Below, in pieces: positions 10,801 to 26,263 of a stretch of DNA of 64,000 nucleotides. Both the position numbers and the translations under genes were made by a program. Under the pieces are notes generated by a model that was not told where the DNA came from, did no database searches, and saw only the letters and a program-made list of their open reading frames with translations. The first letter of the stretch is position 1. The number at the start of each line of letters is the position of its first letter. Origin of the DNA: Adiantum capillus-veneris (Eukaryota > Streptophyta > Polypodiopsida > Polypodiales > Pteridaceae); contig CM043963.1 of the NCBI GenBank assembly GCA_014529385.2, forward strand, positions 73,327,912-73,391,911. Reading direction: 5' to 3'.

Positions 10801-13800
10801 GAAGGGAAGATGTCCCGAAAGCTACCGCTTTTATTCACAGTTTGTGCCTTTGCAAATGCCAAACGACAATTTCTTAGAAGCGTCGAAGATGAGGCATGTG
10901 ACCAAACACCTCAAGGGGACGGCAAGTACTTGGTGGTATACCAAAGCTCTGCAAGGATTTCAAAACAAGACTTGAATTCCATTCAAGGCTGAATTTTTCG
11001 AGAATTTTTTTTCCTCTACACTTTGAGGAAGGTATCAAAGAAGATTGGGATCGGTTTGCCCAATAGGAGCACGAGCGAGTCACAAATTATATGGACAAGT
11101 ATTAGTTCACTCTTGCCAAGGTAGCTTCATACTTGAACCTCTCTCATGAAGAAAACATGAAGAGATTCAACGAAGGACTTTTACCCGAACTTCGCAGACG
11201 CATCTGCAAGATACTTTGCAACGGATAGTGAAGTTAGCCGTGCAAGCTGAAAGTGTACACTTCACTGTTCGAAGAATCTAATCCCCACAAGAGGATGGGA
11301 ATCATTGAACACGGACACAACAAATTTTTGTTACCTCTTCTCAAAGGATACTTTGCTATCCGGTGAAAGTTTTGAAGTAAGAGAATTCAATCTAACTCCC
11401 GAGATTTGGAACAGAAGACCCTCAACATTGGACCGATTACTCTGGAGTGCTCATGAGAGTAGAGTCGAGTTGGAACATTGTTTTATGAGATGAGCTGGTT
11501 TGCTCAACCATCTGAAAGGCCAATGATTGATCAGGTATCCGGTAGTCCTCCCATAGATTACTTGCTACTGTGGGTAGGACATTACGAAGGAATGTCCTAC
11601 CCACAGATTACTCGCTACTGTGGGTAGATTACTCGCTACTATGGGTAGGACATTACGAAGGAACCATTTTGAGCTTTCACTAAGCTTGAGTACTCTCTAC
11701 GCTCACCACCCCTACCCATTAAGGGAAGATATGGTAGTGCTTCTCAAACAAGTGAGGGAAGGAGCAAGAGTCAGCTACTGCCTGTGCTCTTGGAATTCCA
11801 AATTTGAAATCCCAGTTTACTTGATGGGTGGGTTTGCACTAAGACTAAGTCGAGTAATCGTCTTGTTGAGAATCTTAAGAAGGGAAGGAAATCTCCCAAG
11901 AACGAAGCTCTAGCCTCTACCACAGCATGACTTGACTTTACGACACAGACGAAAACTTCACGAATCCTGTGACTGGAATTAACACTTCACACAAACCACG
12001 GCTTGGTAGTTAAAGCGCTCCCAAGTAGACAACGACACCCTGTAGGCCCCAAAGATTGGTGCCCCTTTCTGTATTTGTTTATTTTTATAAAACTTGGAAG
12101 AAAACCTGCAAGTTCCTACGAGCTGTTCCGCTTTTACCGGGCTGAAAATGGCCTACTCTAGCCCGATTTCGGCAACATGACCATAGTAGAAGGCTTCACA
12201 TACAAAATCCCCATGCCAAAGGTGACTTTCCCGGCGCATACGGACACTTTCCCAAACCTGGCGAGAATCTGCAGCACGCTGAATTCTCTGTTTTCTGCCC
12301 TATAAATGCACCAGATCACCTGTACAGTGATCCCATCGCTTTCCCGAAGCTCTTGGGGGTATTTAGGGATCAATTAGGACAGCAGGCTGTAATTCATTGT
12401 TTTGGGCTCCGTTTCGCGTGCCAATCGCATCTGTAGCAAGCCCTTGTACTCCCGCATGTGTAGGGCTACTTGCCCTTTGAATCAGACGAGATTTCTCGCG
12501 TGAAATCTCTTTGAACTCACTTATACGGGGGATTAGCAATTCGCTAATCCAGTACCTGGATAAGAGGCTCTTGCCTCGGCATACACGCATGAACCCACTC
12601 AACTGTAGATACAGATGGAAAGCCCTCGAGCGGTGCATTACAATTCTGTATTCAAAGGGGGAGAGAGGTGTGCGAGAGCGGAATCATTGCGCTACATAAG
12701 ACAAGGGAGAAGGCAAGCTTTCCATTAAAGCTGTGAGACTTGCACCCACTACTCACCCACACACTATAGTCGCTTAAATAAAGGAGGCAGTCCAAAATCA
12801 GCCTTATCTCTCAAATTTGGGCGCCCCCAGCTGAGTTGGCTTGCAGATGCACTCTGGTGCTGCCATGTGTCCACTTTGCCTCTTTTAAGTTAAATTCCTA
12901 GTACCCACCAACTTATAAAGTGTAGCAAGGGGCCTAAATGACTTTGAACTGAGCCTAGAGACCCTTTTACTGCTCGGATTCCAGTGGCAACTGCCCCGAC
13001 CATCTCTTGGCGATCTGCATTGCGGGTGAAACTCTCGGCCATCGGCCGCTTCACACTGGCTACACAATGTCCGACCATTTGTGACTTTAAAAAGAGGGTC
13101 CCAAAAATTAAATAAAAATCATGGGAAAGAAACCAACAACTAGCCACAGTCTCATGACAATTTCTCTATTGAGAAACGAATTTTTTGATGGTCGTTGATC
13201 ATTGAGTACACTACGTGGATTGACCACTAAAGTAGTAAGTTATGGTTATAGCATACGCTTCTCCATAAGCAGGTCGAGTAATATTCGCATACTGTTGGAC
13301 TGAGCATGAACTATTTTGTTCATGCGTCTAATAATCGACCAACCATCCCAAGATGGAAAGAACTACCCTAAACACGTATGGGAGAACATCCCTGAGATGT
13401 GAGCCGAGTTTGAACATACGTTGAGAGAATGCTATGGTTAGAATCTTATCTGCCTAGGATTTTGCAAGCCGTCATTGATGCTGCAAGGTGAAACATTTTT
13501 TATGACCTCCCGAGGTAGAGACATTAATGGGCGTCAGGAAGACACTACCGGTGCTAACAACCCGCAGTAGGAAAAGGCGGAAAGAGGTGTGGTAGTGCAC
13601 AAAGGATCTTTGGATCGGAACAATCATCCTACCCTAAGCAAAGGCCCCAAACAAGAAACCTTCTCTAGTGAGATGGCAGACTTTGTTTGCCAAAGGAAGA
13701 CATCCTCACATGAGATTAATGCTCTATATGATTTGGACATACCCTATGCGGGAGGATACAAGAGGTTTAATATCCTCAGGATTAACAATGCAAGATTACG

Positions 13801-16800
13801 CGCAAGCACTGATACCTAGATTGATTTCTAGGAGAATTATTATTCTCGAGGTTGAGAAGGAGAAATTGAGTTAACAAATTCTCGGATATGAAAACTTCTG
13901 ATTTGTTGGAAAGACGTAAGATTGATGATTGGTGAAAGATATCCTCGATGTATTAAAGGACATGAATTTCTCCTAATGGAGTTACCCCATCTACTTTTGA
14001 ACCGGTAAGGTTAAGTATTGAATCATTAAATTTTTGTTTAATTAAATTTTTAAGTTCTTTTTTGAGAAAGAAACAACTCAACTCACCATTCAACAAGATT
14101 TGGAATTTTTTTTGCTTCTCCCAGGGCAGTTCAATTGGACCTCCACAGTTGAGGACAATTGTTTATAAGTGAGAGGGATGTTGCTAAATTAGCTTTATGT
14201 GATAGAAAAATAATTCTAAATGAATTATTGGAATTTTAAGTGAGAGGGTTTTTCTCGTGACAGACATCCACGGCTGCCGACCGCTAGTGAGGCTCTACTA
14301 AAGCCATGTCCAAACGCACAATCACCATGTAGAGCATATGGAAAATAAGCTAGTCCAAAGGCAATTACAAGGCAACACAAAATGCAATGAGCAAAAACAA
14401 ACGCCCTAGGTGAAGCACTACCGAAAGTCAAACAGGGCAAGTTGATGGCAAAGATAACGAAAAGAAAGCCGAAGACGACCAAGAGTCACTGGATGCAAGC
14501 AAATCACAAGAAGGCTGGGCTAAAGCATGTGGTGGGGGCAACTCTGTTGGCGACAACGAAGGCATGGCCGTGGCACAATCCACGTGAAATCCATGAGGCT
14601 AATGTTGCCGATACCAAACTCTGTCAAGGAAACAATCCATCGGGGAAGGCCTCTTGGTGAAGTCCATCGTGAGGATATCAATCACCAAGAGTGTAGGGGG
14701 AACGAGGTGGCCAAAAAGCGGAAAGGTGGATCAGGATGCATGTGCTTATACAGAAGATTTAAAAGCTCTTTTCTACGTGGAAGGGGGGGAGGCCTTGGCC
14801 CTCATAGAGCAATTCTACGCAGTGTATATAGGGTGCTACGACAATTGACGAAGATACTCAAGCAAGATGAGGAGGACACATCTAACCTATGTGTACGTGG
14901 ACAAGCTACTTCATAACTAGGGGTTCATTTCAGTTAGCTTAGGAAGTGTTCTGGCACTTTTGTGAGTCTGTTCGCAGACCGTGCATGTCCAGGCACTTAG
15001 AGTAGATGCATATCCTCTGGTTGCACACAGCATGATCATCAGATTTCCATCAGAACCCATCAGGAGCATTTTTACAGTGCATAGACCTATTTTCCCTATT
15101 TTAGCCAATTTTCACTTATTATTTTTAAGTGACTTTTGTTGGAAACTGGGTAGGGCAATTTGCCTAAGCCAATATATAAGGAAACCTAGCGCTAGCACTT
15201 TTTGGCAGAAGAGGCAGCAGGAACACCTTGTTCAACAGGCATCTTCTCAGCAAGATTCCCCCCAAAAGACCAGCCTAGCGTTTTTGCCAAGATCAGCCAG
15301 CATTTTCATCAACAGCAAGCCCTGGCGTTTTTGCATTGCAGATGAGCCTAGCGGTAGCAAGTTCCAGCATGACAGCCTAGCGTTTTGCATTTGCAAGACC
15401 ATCTGGCGACAATAGGACAACAAGATCATTAGCGTTTTTGCATCAAGTACCAGATCAGCCCTTAGCGTTTTTGGATCAGCACAGCCCTAGCGTTTTGCAG
15501 ATTCTCCGTGACAAGGCCACAAGTAGCATCATCGTTTTCAGTTTTCAGCGCGTCGTCGTCGCATCGTCGTCACCGACATAGAGTCAAAATTCAGCAGATA
15601 AAGATTTGCAGATTTCAGCCCTTAGCGTTTTCAGATTTCAGCCCGTCTTGTCGTCGTCCTCATCGTTGTCGACATTGTCGGCAAGTCCATAGCATTGTAG
15701 AGATTCTGCAATCAATAGTAGACCGCTCTCGCCATAGAGAGTGGGGCCTTCGGAGGAGGGTTTGATAACATTCTGGTGTCGTATTCTTCTCTCTCTATCT
15801 CTCAGTCTCAGTACCTTCATTCACAGTGTTTACTCACTTTGTTTGTGATCATTTGCACTCTCTCACTAAAGGAACGGAAGGCTCTCCCTTTTATAAGTAA
15901 AAGGAATCCTTGAGCACAGTTCGGAGCACTCATCTTGAGTAAAGTTCAACATTCACTTCCGTTGCACCTTACAGATGCCCCCATCACCCACCATGCGATG
16001 CATGAAGAATATGTAAGGTGCAGCGGAATGAATGTTGTATTTTCTCAAGATTAGTGATCTTTATTGCTCAAGGTTCCTTTTAGTTCTTAGGGAAAGAGAG
16101 AGCTTTCCGTCTTATGGAGAGCGCTATGATCACGAACAAAGTGAGTGGATTGTGCGTGCAAGTGAATGAGACTGAGAGAAGAAGAGAGAAGAGATACGAC
16201 ACCCGAGAGGTTGTAAAACCCTCCTCCGAAGGCCCCACTCTTGTCGGCGAGAGTGGTCTACTTTGATTGCACAAAGGTGTACAATGCGAATGCAATGGAC
16301 TGATGCAACTTGGACTATGCCGATGACGACGACGGTGGTGACGACGACGACTTGATGGCTGAAATCTGAGATCTTCTATCTTCTGATTTTCGGGACTGTT
16401 TCAGTGGCTGAAAATGACTGTTTTGGCTGCGTTTTTATGGCTGAAAATGGGGGAACATCTGCAACCATCTTGGGGCTGATCTACTGCTGTCCATCGGGCT
16501 GAAAAACACTGTGGTCTGATGCGGTAAAGGCTGAGAATAAAAAACGCTGGCTGAATTTGTACCTTGCCAAAAACGCTGGCCTGTTGAAGACAAAAACGCT
16601 AATGGCTGAAGTAGCAAAAACGTTGATGCTGATGAATCTGCTGGCGATCACAGGGATCTGCAATCGCTAGGGTGCTGGGAGGCTGGCGATCAAGTACTGC
16701 TAGAAACGCCAGGTCTTGGAGGGTAGGCGAGGATGGGGAAATCCAAAACGCCAGAGGTTCTGGGGGTTACTGCTGAGAAGTTGCCTGTTGAGCGGGAAGC

Positions 16801-17464
16801 TCTTGCTGCCTCTTCTGCCAGAAAGTGCTAACTTGGGTTTGCTTATATATTAACTTAGCAAAATTGCCCTACCTACTTTTGTTGGAAAGTCACTTAAAAA
16901 TAATAAGTGAAAATACCAATAAGCAGGAAAATAGGCTAAATGCATTGGAAAATTCCCCTAACTGATGCTAATGGATTCTGACGGGAATTCCGATGATCAT
17001 GCTGTGTGCAACCGGAGGATATGCATCTATGCTAAGTGACTGGGCATGCACGGTCTACAAATAGACTCACAAAAGTGCCAGATTATTGCTAATCTAAACT
17101 GACCGAACCCTACTGTGGTGTAGCTTGTCCACGGACACATAGGGTTGGGATGTGTCACGTGACAGAATACCCACCACCTAGTCCTTTGTGATGCTCTATG
17201 TCACCCATCCTATGCCGCATCAGAGATGTCCGTATTTGGATGGCCGGATACTTCTTCACGTTGCTCCCTATCACCCATCCGATGTGACGCATCATGTACC
17301 CGCTCTTGGTTGACTTACAGATATTCCCGTTCACAATGCTCCTGTCATTACTTTGAATGATGCAATTGCTTTCAGGCATAATTTATACCTATTTCGTACA
17401 TGCTCTTAGAATCGGGACAATTTGAGCATTCTGAGAGATCTTTCGAGTAATAGAATGAGCATCT

Positions 17465-17524
<60 letters not shown>

Positions 17525-18362
17525 AGTTCATTTGCAGGATTATAAGCATGGTTGAACGTTGGAATAGAGCAGAGGGCACTCCACAGGTTCTTCCATGACC
17601 TCTTAAATAATGCATTGATTGTAATAATGGATTTTTATTTTTGAAGTATCTTACCAAAAGTTGTCATGTAGGCTGCTTACACTTTTGATGCTGGGCCGAA
17701 TGCGGTTCTCTTTGCACCTAATAAAGCTAAAGCTTGTGAACTTTTAAGTCGATTGCTTTTCTATTTTCCCCCGGCTAGCGACAAGAAAATTTCAAGGTAA
17801 GCTATCATCGATATTTTGGATGTTGGACTAATTATTCGTAATGTTTTAGATTTTATCTATATCCTAAATGGCTTCAAAAAAAATATATTCAGTACATCTG
17901 TACTACAAGGAAACGGTAAAGAGAAGAAAATGCTAAAATAAAGGTAGAGACAAAGAAGGATACAAATGTAAAATGGCACACATTGCATGCATACTTGGCT
18001 ACCTCTTTATATAGACATGCGAAGTCTCTTGACTTTCCACTTTCATGAGGCTTTCCATGTTCCTAGACTCACCCTTCACTCAAGGATTTGAGATGGTTTG
18101 AAAGGGTTTTTATGTAAGTTTTCTGAAATTGTGGAAATCTAATTATTCATAATGTGTTATTTTTTGCAGTTATGTTGTAGGAGATGTGGATATGTTGGCT
18201 TTCAAAGAAGTGGATTCTTGCATTAAGCCCCCTGAGGTTGAAGGAACAAACTATACACAATCGTTTGGGGAGCTTGACTATATTCTTTGCACCCGGCCCG
18301 GTGAAGGGCCATTGGTGCTTAAGGACCATCTTGTTGATCCTAGCATAGGTCTTCCTATATGA
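4823..18362 (+). CDS. MVD: Mevalonate diphosphate decarboxylase, 10 exons
   Basis: GHMP-family enzyme: ATP-dependent decarboxylation of mevalonate 5-diphosphate to isopentenyl diphosphate, the last step of the mevalonate route to sterols. Exons: 4823-5041, 5997-6195, 6974-7040, 7294-7357, 7446-7526, 7833-7919, 8013-8170, 17538-17586, 17672-17796, 18170-18362. All nine introns are GT-AG and phases close without a stop, giving 413 codons against about 412 in the Arabidopsis enzyme. Visible motifs: [10 protein letters not shown] (Lys25), the phosphate loop GLASSAAG (128-135), GSGSACRS with Ser167 and Arg170, and TFDAGPNA with Asp314, matching catalytic residues known in yeast. Codon 163 is Ile where most plants have Gln (IGSGSACRS). 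The start is the first ATG after a GA tract and gives the expected N-terminus. Intron 7 is 9,367 bp and full of retroelements. No polyadenylation signal was clearly identified. Confidence 0.97.
9393..9905 (-). CDS. Unrecognised 170-codon antisense ORF inside MVD intron 7
   Basis: An open frame on the strand opposite MVD. The second half is rich in Lys and Arg and looks coding ([34 protein letters not shown]). The first part contains SRLWNIPF and [20 protein letters not shown]. The pattern loosely recalls gag-like or LINE ORF1 proteins of plants, but no defining motif such as a zinc knuckle is visible. It has no splice partners that I could find. It is most likely a retroelement remnant; chance openness cannot be excluded. 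Confidence 0.3.
10780..11270 (+). pseudogene. Ty3/gypsy gag fossil in MVD intron 7
   Basis: Gag-like peptides occur in order but in different frames: [16 protein letters not shown] at about 10788, [19 protein letters not shown] then [11 protein letters not shown] at about 10862-10950, and [23 protein letters not shown] then [16 protein letters not shown] at about 11075-11205. This matches the order in the intact gag of copy B (SKLRHVAMHFQ, ARQWWSSL, IHKYVDKFWDL, FCAGLTEEM). Several frameshifts and stops make it non-functional. No zinc knuckle or pol follows, so only a gag segment survives. It lies in the sense orientation of MVD. Confidence 0.75.
14225..14874. other. Unassigned intron stretch before the inverted repeat
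   Basis: Overlapping frames of moderate length occur on both strands, but none shows a recognisable motif or consistent codon pattern. It may be part of the element carrying the LTR-like arms that follow. Confidence 0.3.
14875..15973 (+). repeat. LTR-like arm, left half of a 2.3-kb inverted repeat
   Basis: This arm starts within GACACATCT, equivalent to base 9 of the LTR form seen at 17164 (reverse) and 26716, so its first bases are altered. It ends in CACCTTACA. It matches the reverse complement of 16012-17164 along most of its length; shared blocks include CTTTTGTGAGTCT, GCATATCCTC and TTATTTTTAAGTGACTTT. A TATATAAG near 15173 could be its TATA box. The part from about 15270 to 15630 holds an irregular array of CTAGCGTTTT-type units. 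TG...CA ends and the TATA position fit an LTR, but no coding sequence identifies the family. Confidence 0.75.
15270..15630 (+). repeat. Irregular minisatellite with CTAGCGTTTT core
   Basis: Units of roughly 25-50 bp share AGCGTTTT followed by TGCA, CAGAT or similar (near 15277, 15323, 15380, 15431, 15465, 15489 and 15619). The right arm holds the reverse complement (AAAACGCT) in different numbers and spacing. The array therefore changed independently in the two arms. Confidence 0.7.
15974..16011. other. 38-bp spacer between the inverted LTR-like arms
   Basis: This short GC-moderate stretch is the only sequence between the two arms. It lacks a recognisable primer-binding site or polypurine tract, so it is not an ordinary internal region. 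Confidence 0.7.
16012..17164 (-). repeat. LTR-like arm, right half of the inverted repeat
   Basis: Read on the minus strand it begins with the palindrome TGTCACGTGACA at 17164-17153 and ends CACCTTACA at 16012. It is about 1.15 kb, the same family as the left arm and as 26716-27090. The CACGTG at its end is a plant G-box. Both arms have their 3' ends facing the centre, opposite to the direct orientation of a normal LTR pair. Confidence 0.8.
17465..17522. repeat. (TG)n(AG)n microsatellite before MVD exon 8
   Basis: TG units run directly into GA units and end 15 bases before exon 8 at 17538. The tract lies where a branch point and polypyrimidine tract would normally sit, yet the acceptor TTTGCAG is intact. 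Confidence 0.95.
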
Positions 18363-21361
<2,999 letters not shown>

Positions 21362-21674
21362 GCGATCAATACAAGGATTAAACTCCTTTTGAATATAGGT
21401 TGCCACGCCCTCGGTGTAATTAACTGGGGATTAGCCTCAATATCTTGTATGAGCTTGAAAATCTCTTGTTAAAAAATGGGGTTTGTATTTACGAGGGGAA
21501 ATTCTTAATCTACAATTTGTGGGTGGTTGCATAATATACTGTACCTAACACCTAGTGAGTTAAGGAAGGTAATGGGTTTTAGACGAGCTAACCTGACTCT
21601 GTATAATGTGTCCTCATATGCTTCATGATGCGGTGGCTCCCTCCTGGGGCATCTGCTCTATAGCGCATCTCTAG

Positions 21675-21677
<3 letters not shown>

Positions 21678-21731
<54 letters not shown>

Positions 21732-21732
21732 T
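21678..21732. repeat. (CT)n(GT)n compound microsatellite
   Basis: CT units change directly to GT units. It is the same compound form as at 17465-17522 and 30109-30349, read on one strand or the other. Confidence 0.97.
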
Positions 21733-22379
21733 ACGAGGCGGAACTGTTGGTTCTTCCCCCTCTTGAAGGGAACCCGCCTTGCCCTCCTGAAGACGGACAC
21801 GCCTTGCTGCTATGAATGGAATGTGGCTATTGGCACTAAAGCCTATAAAAGGTGAGCTTCCATGCTCACTTAGCATTGGTACATGTGTGCGTCTATGGTG
21901 TGTGTGTGTGTACTAGTGAAAGGTTGTCTGTACCTTGAGAGTGCGAGTTCTCGCAAGGGTGTGTGTTATTGGCTCTATGGAAAAAGGCAAAGACAAGCAA
22001 GCTATTATGGAGCTAGCTGCTCCGACTCAATCTTAGGTGACTTTGTCTCCAATATGGACTACTGTCCAAGGTACTTGGTTGTGTTGTGTTTCACCTTTGA
22101 TATGGTAGTAGAAGTCATGCATGTTCTTGAATATACTAAGTTGATGTATGACTGTTATGGGAATAGTTGGATACTTCTTATGACCCTTAGGTGAGGGTGG
22201 TTACCTTCTCAACTAGGGTTTTCAATGTTCCTTGGCTTAAAGATGGCGTACTTTTGTATCTTCAAGCTCTTGATTTTAGTACTTGTTTATAAGACTATTC
22301 TATACTTTGAACGGGAATTATACCACCTTCTCATTGACACAGTTTCTAGTGTCTTTTGTAATTTGAAAGGATTCTTTGG

Positions 22380-22560
22380 TGTACCAGTACCAGTACTACC
22401 AGTACCAGTACTAGCACTGAAAATCTGAGACCAATACCAGTATACCACTATACATATACCAGTGTACATATACTAGTATACATATACCAATATACTAGTA
22501 TACATATACCAGTATACCGGTATACATATACTATATAGCCGTATTAGTATACCAGTACCA
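22380..22560 (+). repeat. CAGTAC/TATACCAG minisatellite, block 1
   Basis: Irregular repeats of ACCAGTACTACCAGT type give way to CATATACCAGTATA type. Short palindromic units (AGTACT, GTATAC) occur throughout. Confidence 0.85.
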
Positions 22561-22829
22561 GTATAGCAGTATAGAACTCATGCATGTTCCTGACTATACT
22601 AACTTAATGTATGATTGTTATGAGAATAGTTGGCTACTTCTTCTGACCCTTAGTTGAGGGTTACCTTCTCAACTATGGTTTTCAATGTTCTTTGAAGATG
22701 GCGGATTTTTATCTTCCGGCTCTTGATTTTAATACTTGTGTATAAAGATTGTTCTGTACTATGAATGGGAATTATACCACCTTTTCATTGACATAGTTTC
22801 TAGTGTCCTTTGTGATTTGAAAGGATTCT

Positions 22830-22955
22830 TTGGTGTATTAGTACCAATATACCAGTACTATTACTATATGTACCAGTACTACCAATACCAGTACTACCAG
22901 TACCAGTATTACCAGTACCAGTACTACCAGTACCGGTACTACCAGTACTACCAAT
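22830..22955 (+). repeat. CAGTAC minisatellite, block 2
   Basis: Units of 15 bp (TACCAGTACCAGTAC and variants) repeat about seven times. They encode an artefactual Tyr-Gln repeat. Confidence 0.88.
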
Positions 22956-23887
22956 TAATGCCAAACTCTCTAAAGTTAAGAAACATGTATGTGACCCACC
23001 TTGGGGCTAAAAACCTCATAAAACTCATCCCCGACATTATCTCATGAGAATTTGTAAAGCAAAAAGGGCTCCATTTGGTTTCCCTACATCCGCTTGTAAA
23101 TGAAATCATCTCTGAATATATGCTATGTTTTTTTACTATTTGTCTTTGAAAGCAATCTAGTTGGGTGACATCTATAACACGTGGGATACCTATGCATCAC
23201 CTGCATACGGTGTCAATACTAACTATATGTTGTGTTGTTTTCATGGGTGCATGTGAGGGTTACCTTCTCAACTATGGTTTTCAAAGTTCCTTGGCTTGAA
23301 GATGGCGGACTTTTATATCTTCTGGCTTTTGATTTTAGTACTAGTGTATAAAGACTATTCTGTACTATGAATAGGAATTATACCACCTTTTCATTGCCAT
23401 AGTTTCTAGTGTCTTTTGTAATTTGAAAGGATTCTTTAATGTATATGTTATATTCTTATTGGACCACACACACACATGTACATGGATGGGATTTTTATCC
23501 CTAGTAGCCAGAGCATGGAAACACATAGATCATTCCTAAAACAAAGGTTCCCCACAATATGGAACAAAATGGGGAAGAATTTTTTGCAGAAAATTATCAT
23601 ATGTTTAGTTTTGCATTGGTTTTTCAAATCCATAGCTCTCTATGAAAGGCATTGCACTCTATTTGGCAGTTTCCTTGATGGTATAAAGGGTTAGCCCTCA
23701 ATTTTCCATGTATATTGGATTATCATCCACTTTAGTAGTGATTGAAATAATTTACTACTTTCGACTATACTAATACATTGTGCATAACCTTGTTGACACC
23801 TATACTTGGATATTAATGAATAGTGGAGTGTTGTAACCACTTCTTGAGTTTGTTTCATATTTATTTTCTCTTAAAAATGGGTGGGGT

Positions 23888-23910
23888 GGGGGGGGGGGGG
23901 GGGGGGGGGG
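23888..23910 (+). repeat. 23-base poly-G run
   Basis: An uninterrupted G23, preceded by GGGGT and followed by A and six more G. It could form a G-quadruplex, and its length is prone to sequencing error. Confidence 0.85.
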
Positions 23911-24752
23911 AGGGGGGTACCCCCATAAGGGGTCCCCATGCAATATAGTTTTGTCTTACATAACAAAAAAGGGTGAACCTTGGCCAGATAGGTTAACAAT
24001 AGCTTGCTATTTTATTCTGAGGTCATCCCTCTTTGACAAGAGCTTTGTTTCAATGTTGGTAAAAACCTTGATAAGGGACCAATGTCTGCCTCTACTAATC
24101 ATGATTGGCTAATGCAAAACCATACTACTAATATAGCTTTTAAAATCTGTGTATTGGGATGTTTTCAATGGTTATTGGCTTGAGTTATTGGAATCTCTCA
24201 TGTGTGGCCTTAATATGAGAGAAGACTGATGCCATGATTAGTTTGAACATAGTTTGCATGAGTATGTGGGCTCTTGCAATTTGGCCTTCCTTTTAAGAGT
24301 GCTTTTTTGTATGGTTTTTTTTTTTGGTGAAGAATTGCAATACTTAAACTGTAACTAGGATTGGAAAATATGATTGATAAGAAATAAGAATTGATGGTTT
24401 TTAAGAGAGTAGAGTAATTCTTAAGGTTATTTTTTTGACATAACTATATGGGAAGTTAGAAATCCTTAATAGAGGCATGATATTAATAAAAAACTAGTCT
24501 TGCTCGGTGGTCGTTGTTGTAGAACCTAATGGGACATACGTAGATTGAGATGAAGCATCTAGCACTGAAGTAAAGGAATTGTGAAGCCGATTGATAAATT
24601 TTAAAAAAGAATTACGTATATGATGATCAATAAGCTATATAGCTATCTATAAAATGGTCCAATTTCACGGCACTGATGAACTTTAAAAATGAAATCCATG
24701 CGTATTTATTTTCTAAATCAAGCATAGTCAATTTTCTCTTATTTCTCAAAGA

Positions 24753-24755
<3 letters not shown>
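23911..24755. other. AT-rich intergenic DNA, nothing recognised
   Basis: No frame with a family motif, no LTR ends and no tRNA-like sequence were seen. Confidence 0.4.

Positions 24756-24835
<80 letters not shown>
24756..24835. repeat. (GA)40 microsatellite
   Basis: A pure GA tract of about 80 bases within AT-rich DNA. Confidence 0.99.
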
Positions 24836-26208
<1,373 letters not shown>

Positions 26209-26263
26209 CAGGCACTGACTGCTTCAGTTTGCAGCTCAAAAACACAAAATCTAAAGCACACCG

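Larger units (their letters stand above)
8171..17537 (+). other. MVD intron 7, 9.4 kb, transposon-filled
   Basis: The intron runs from the donor after ACTTCTAAGAG (GTAGGT) to the acceptor TTTGCAG before GATTATAAGC. The flanking exons join in frame (two bases plus one). It holds LTR-like promoter stretches with TATA motifs at 8729-8734, 10173-10180 and 12301-12306. It also holds an antisense 170-codon ORF, a gypsy gag fossil, the 2.3-kb inverted repeat and a TG/GA microsatellite next to the acceptor. A related short string (CCTTTGCGGTATTTCTTT or close variants) recurs near 8400, 9058 and 12063 and may mark repeated LTR pieces. 11300-14870 outside these features was not recognised. Confidence 0.9.
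22113..23443 (+). repeat. Triplicated segment of about 190-270 bp with minisatellites between copies
   Basis: Three related copies lie at about 22113-22382, 22569-22836 and 23253-23443. Each contains GGTTACCTTCTCAACTA, an AAGATGGCG block, a GGAATTATACCACCTT block and GATTTGAAAGGATTCTTT or a close variant. Copies 1 and 2 are followed by CAGTAC-rich minisatellites; copy 3 is not. No coding frame is shared among the copies, so this is a non-coding duplication. Confidence 0.85.

Noticed and set aside
14527-14916. 129-codon plus-strand ORF in the MVD intron
   Set aside because: No motif, overlaps other frames of equal quality and runs into the LTR-like arm.
14875-17164. Ordinary LTR retrotransposon with two LTRs
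   Set aside because: The arms are inverted and only 38 bp apart, with no primer site or polypurine tract.
22736-23047. Tyr-Gln-repeat protein
   Set aside because: It is the CAGTAC minisatellite read in one frame, with no start context or splice partners.
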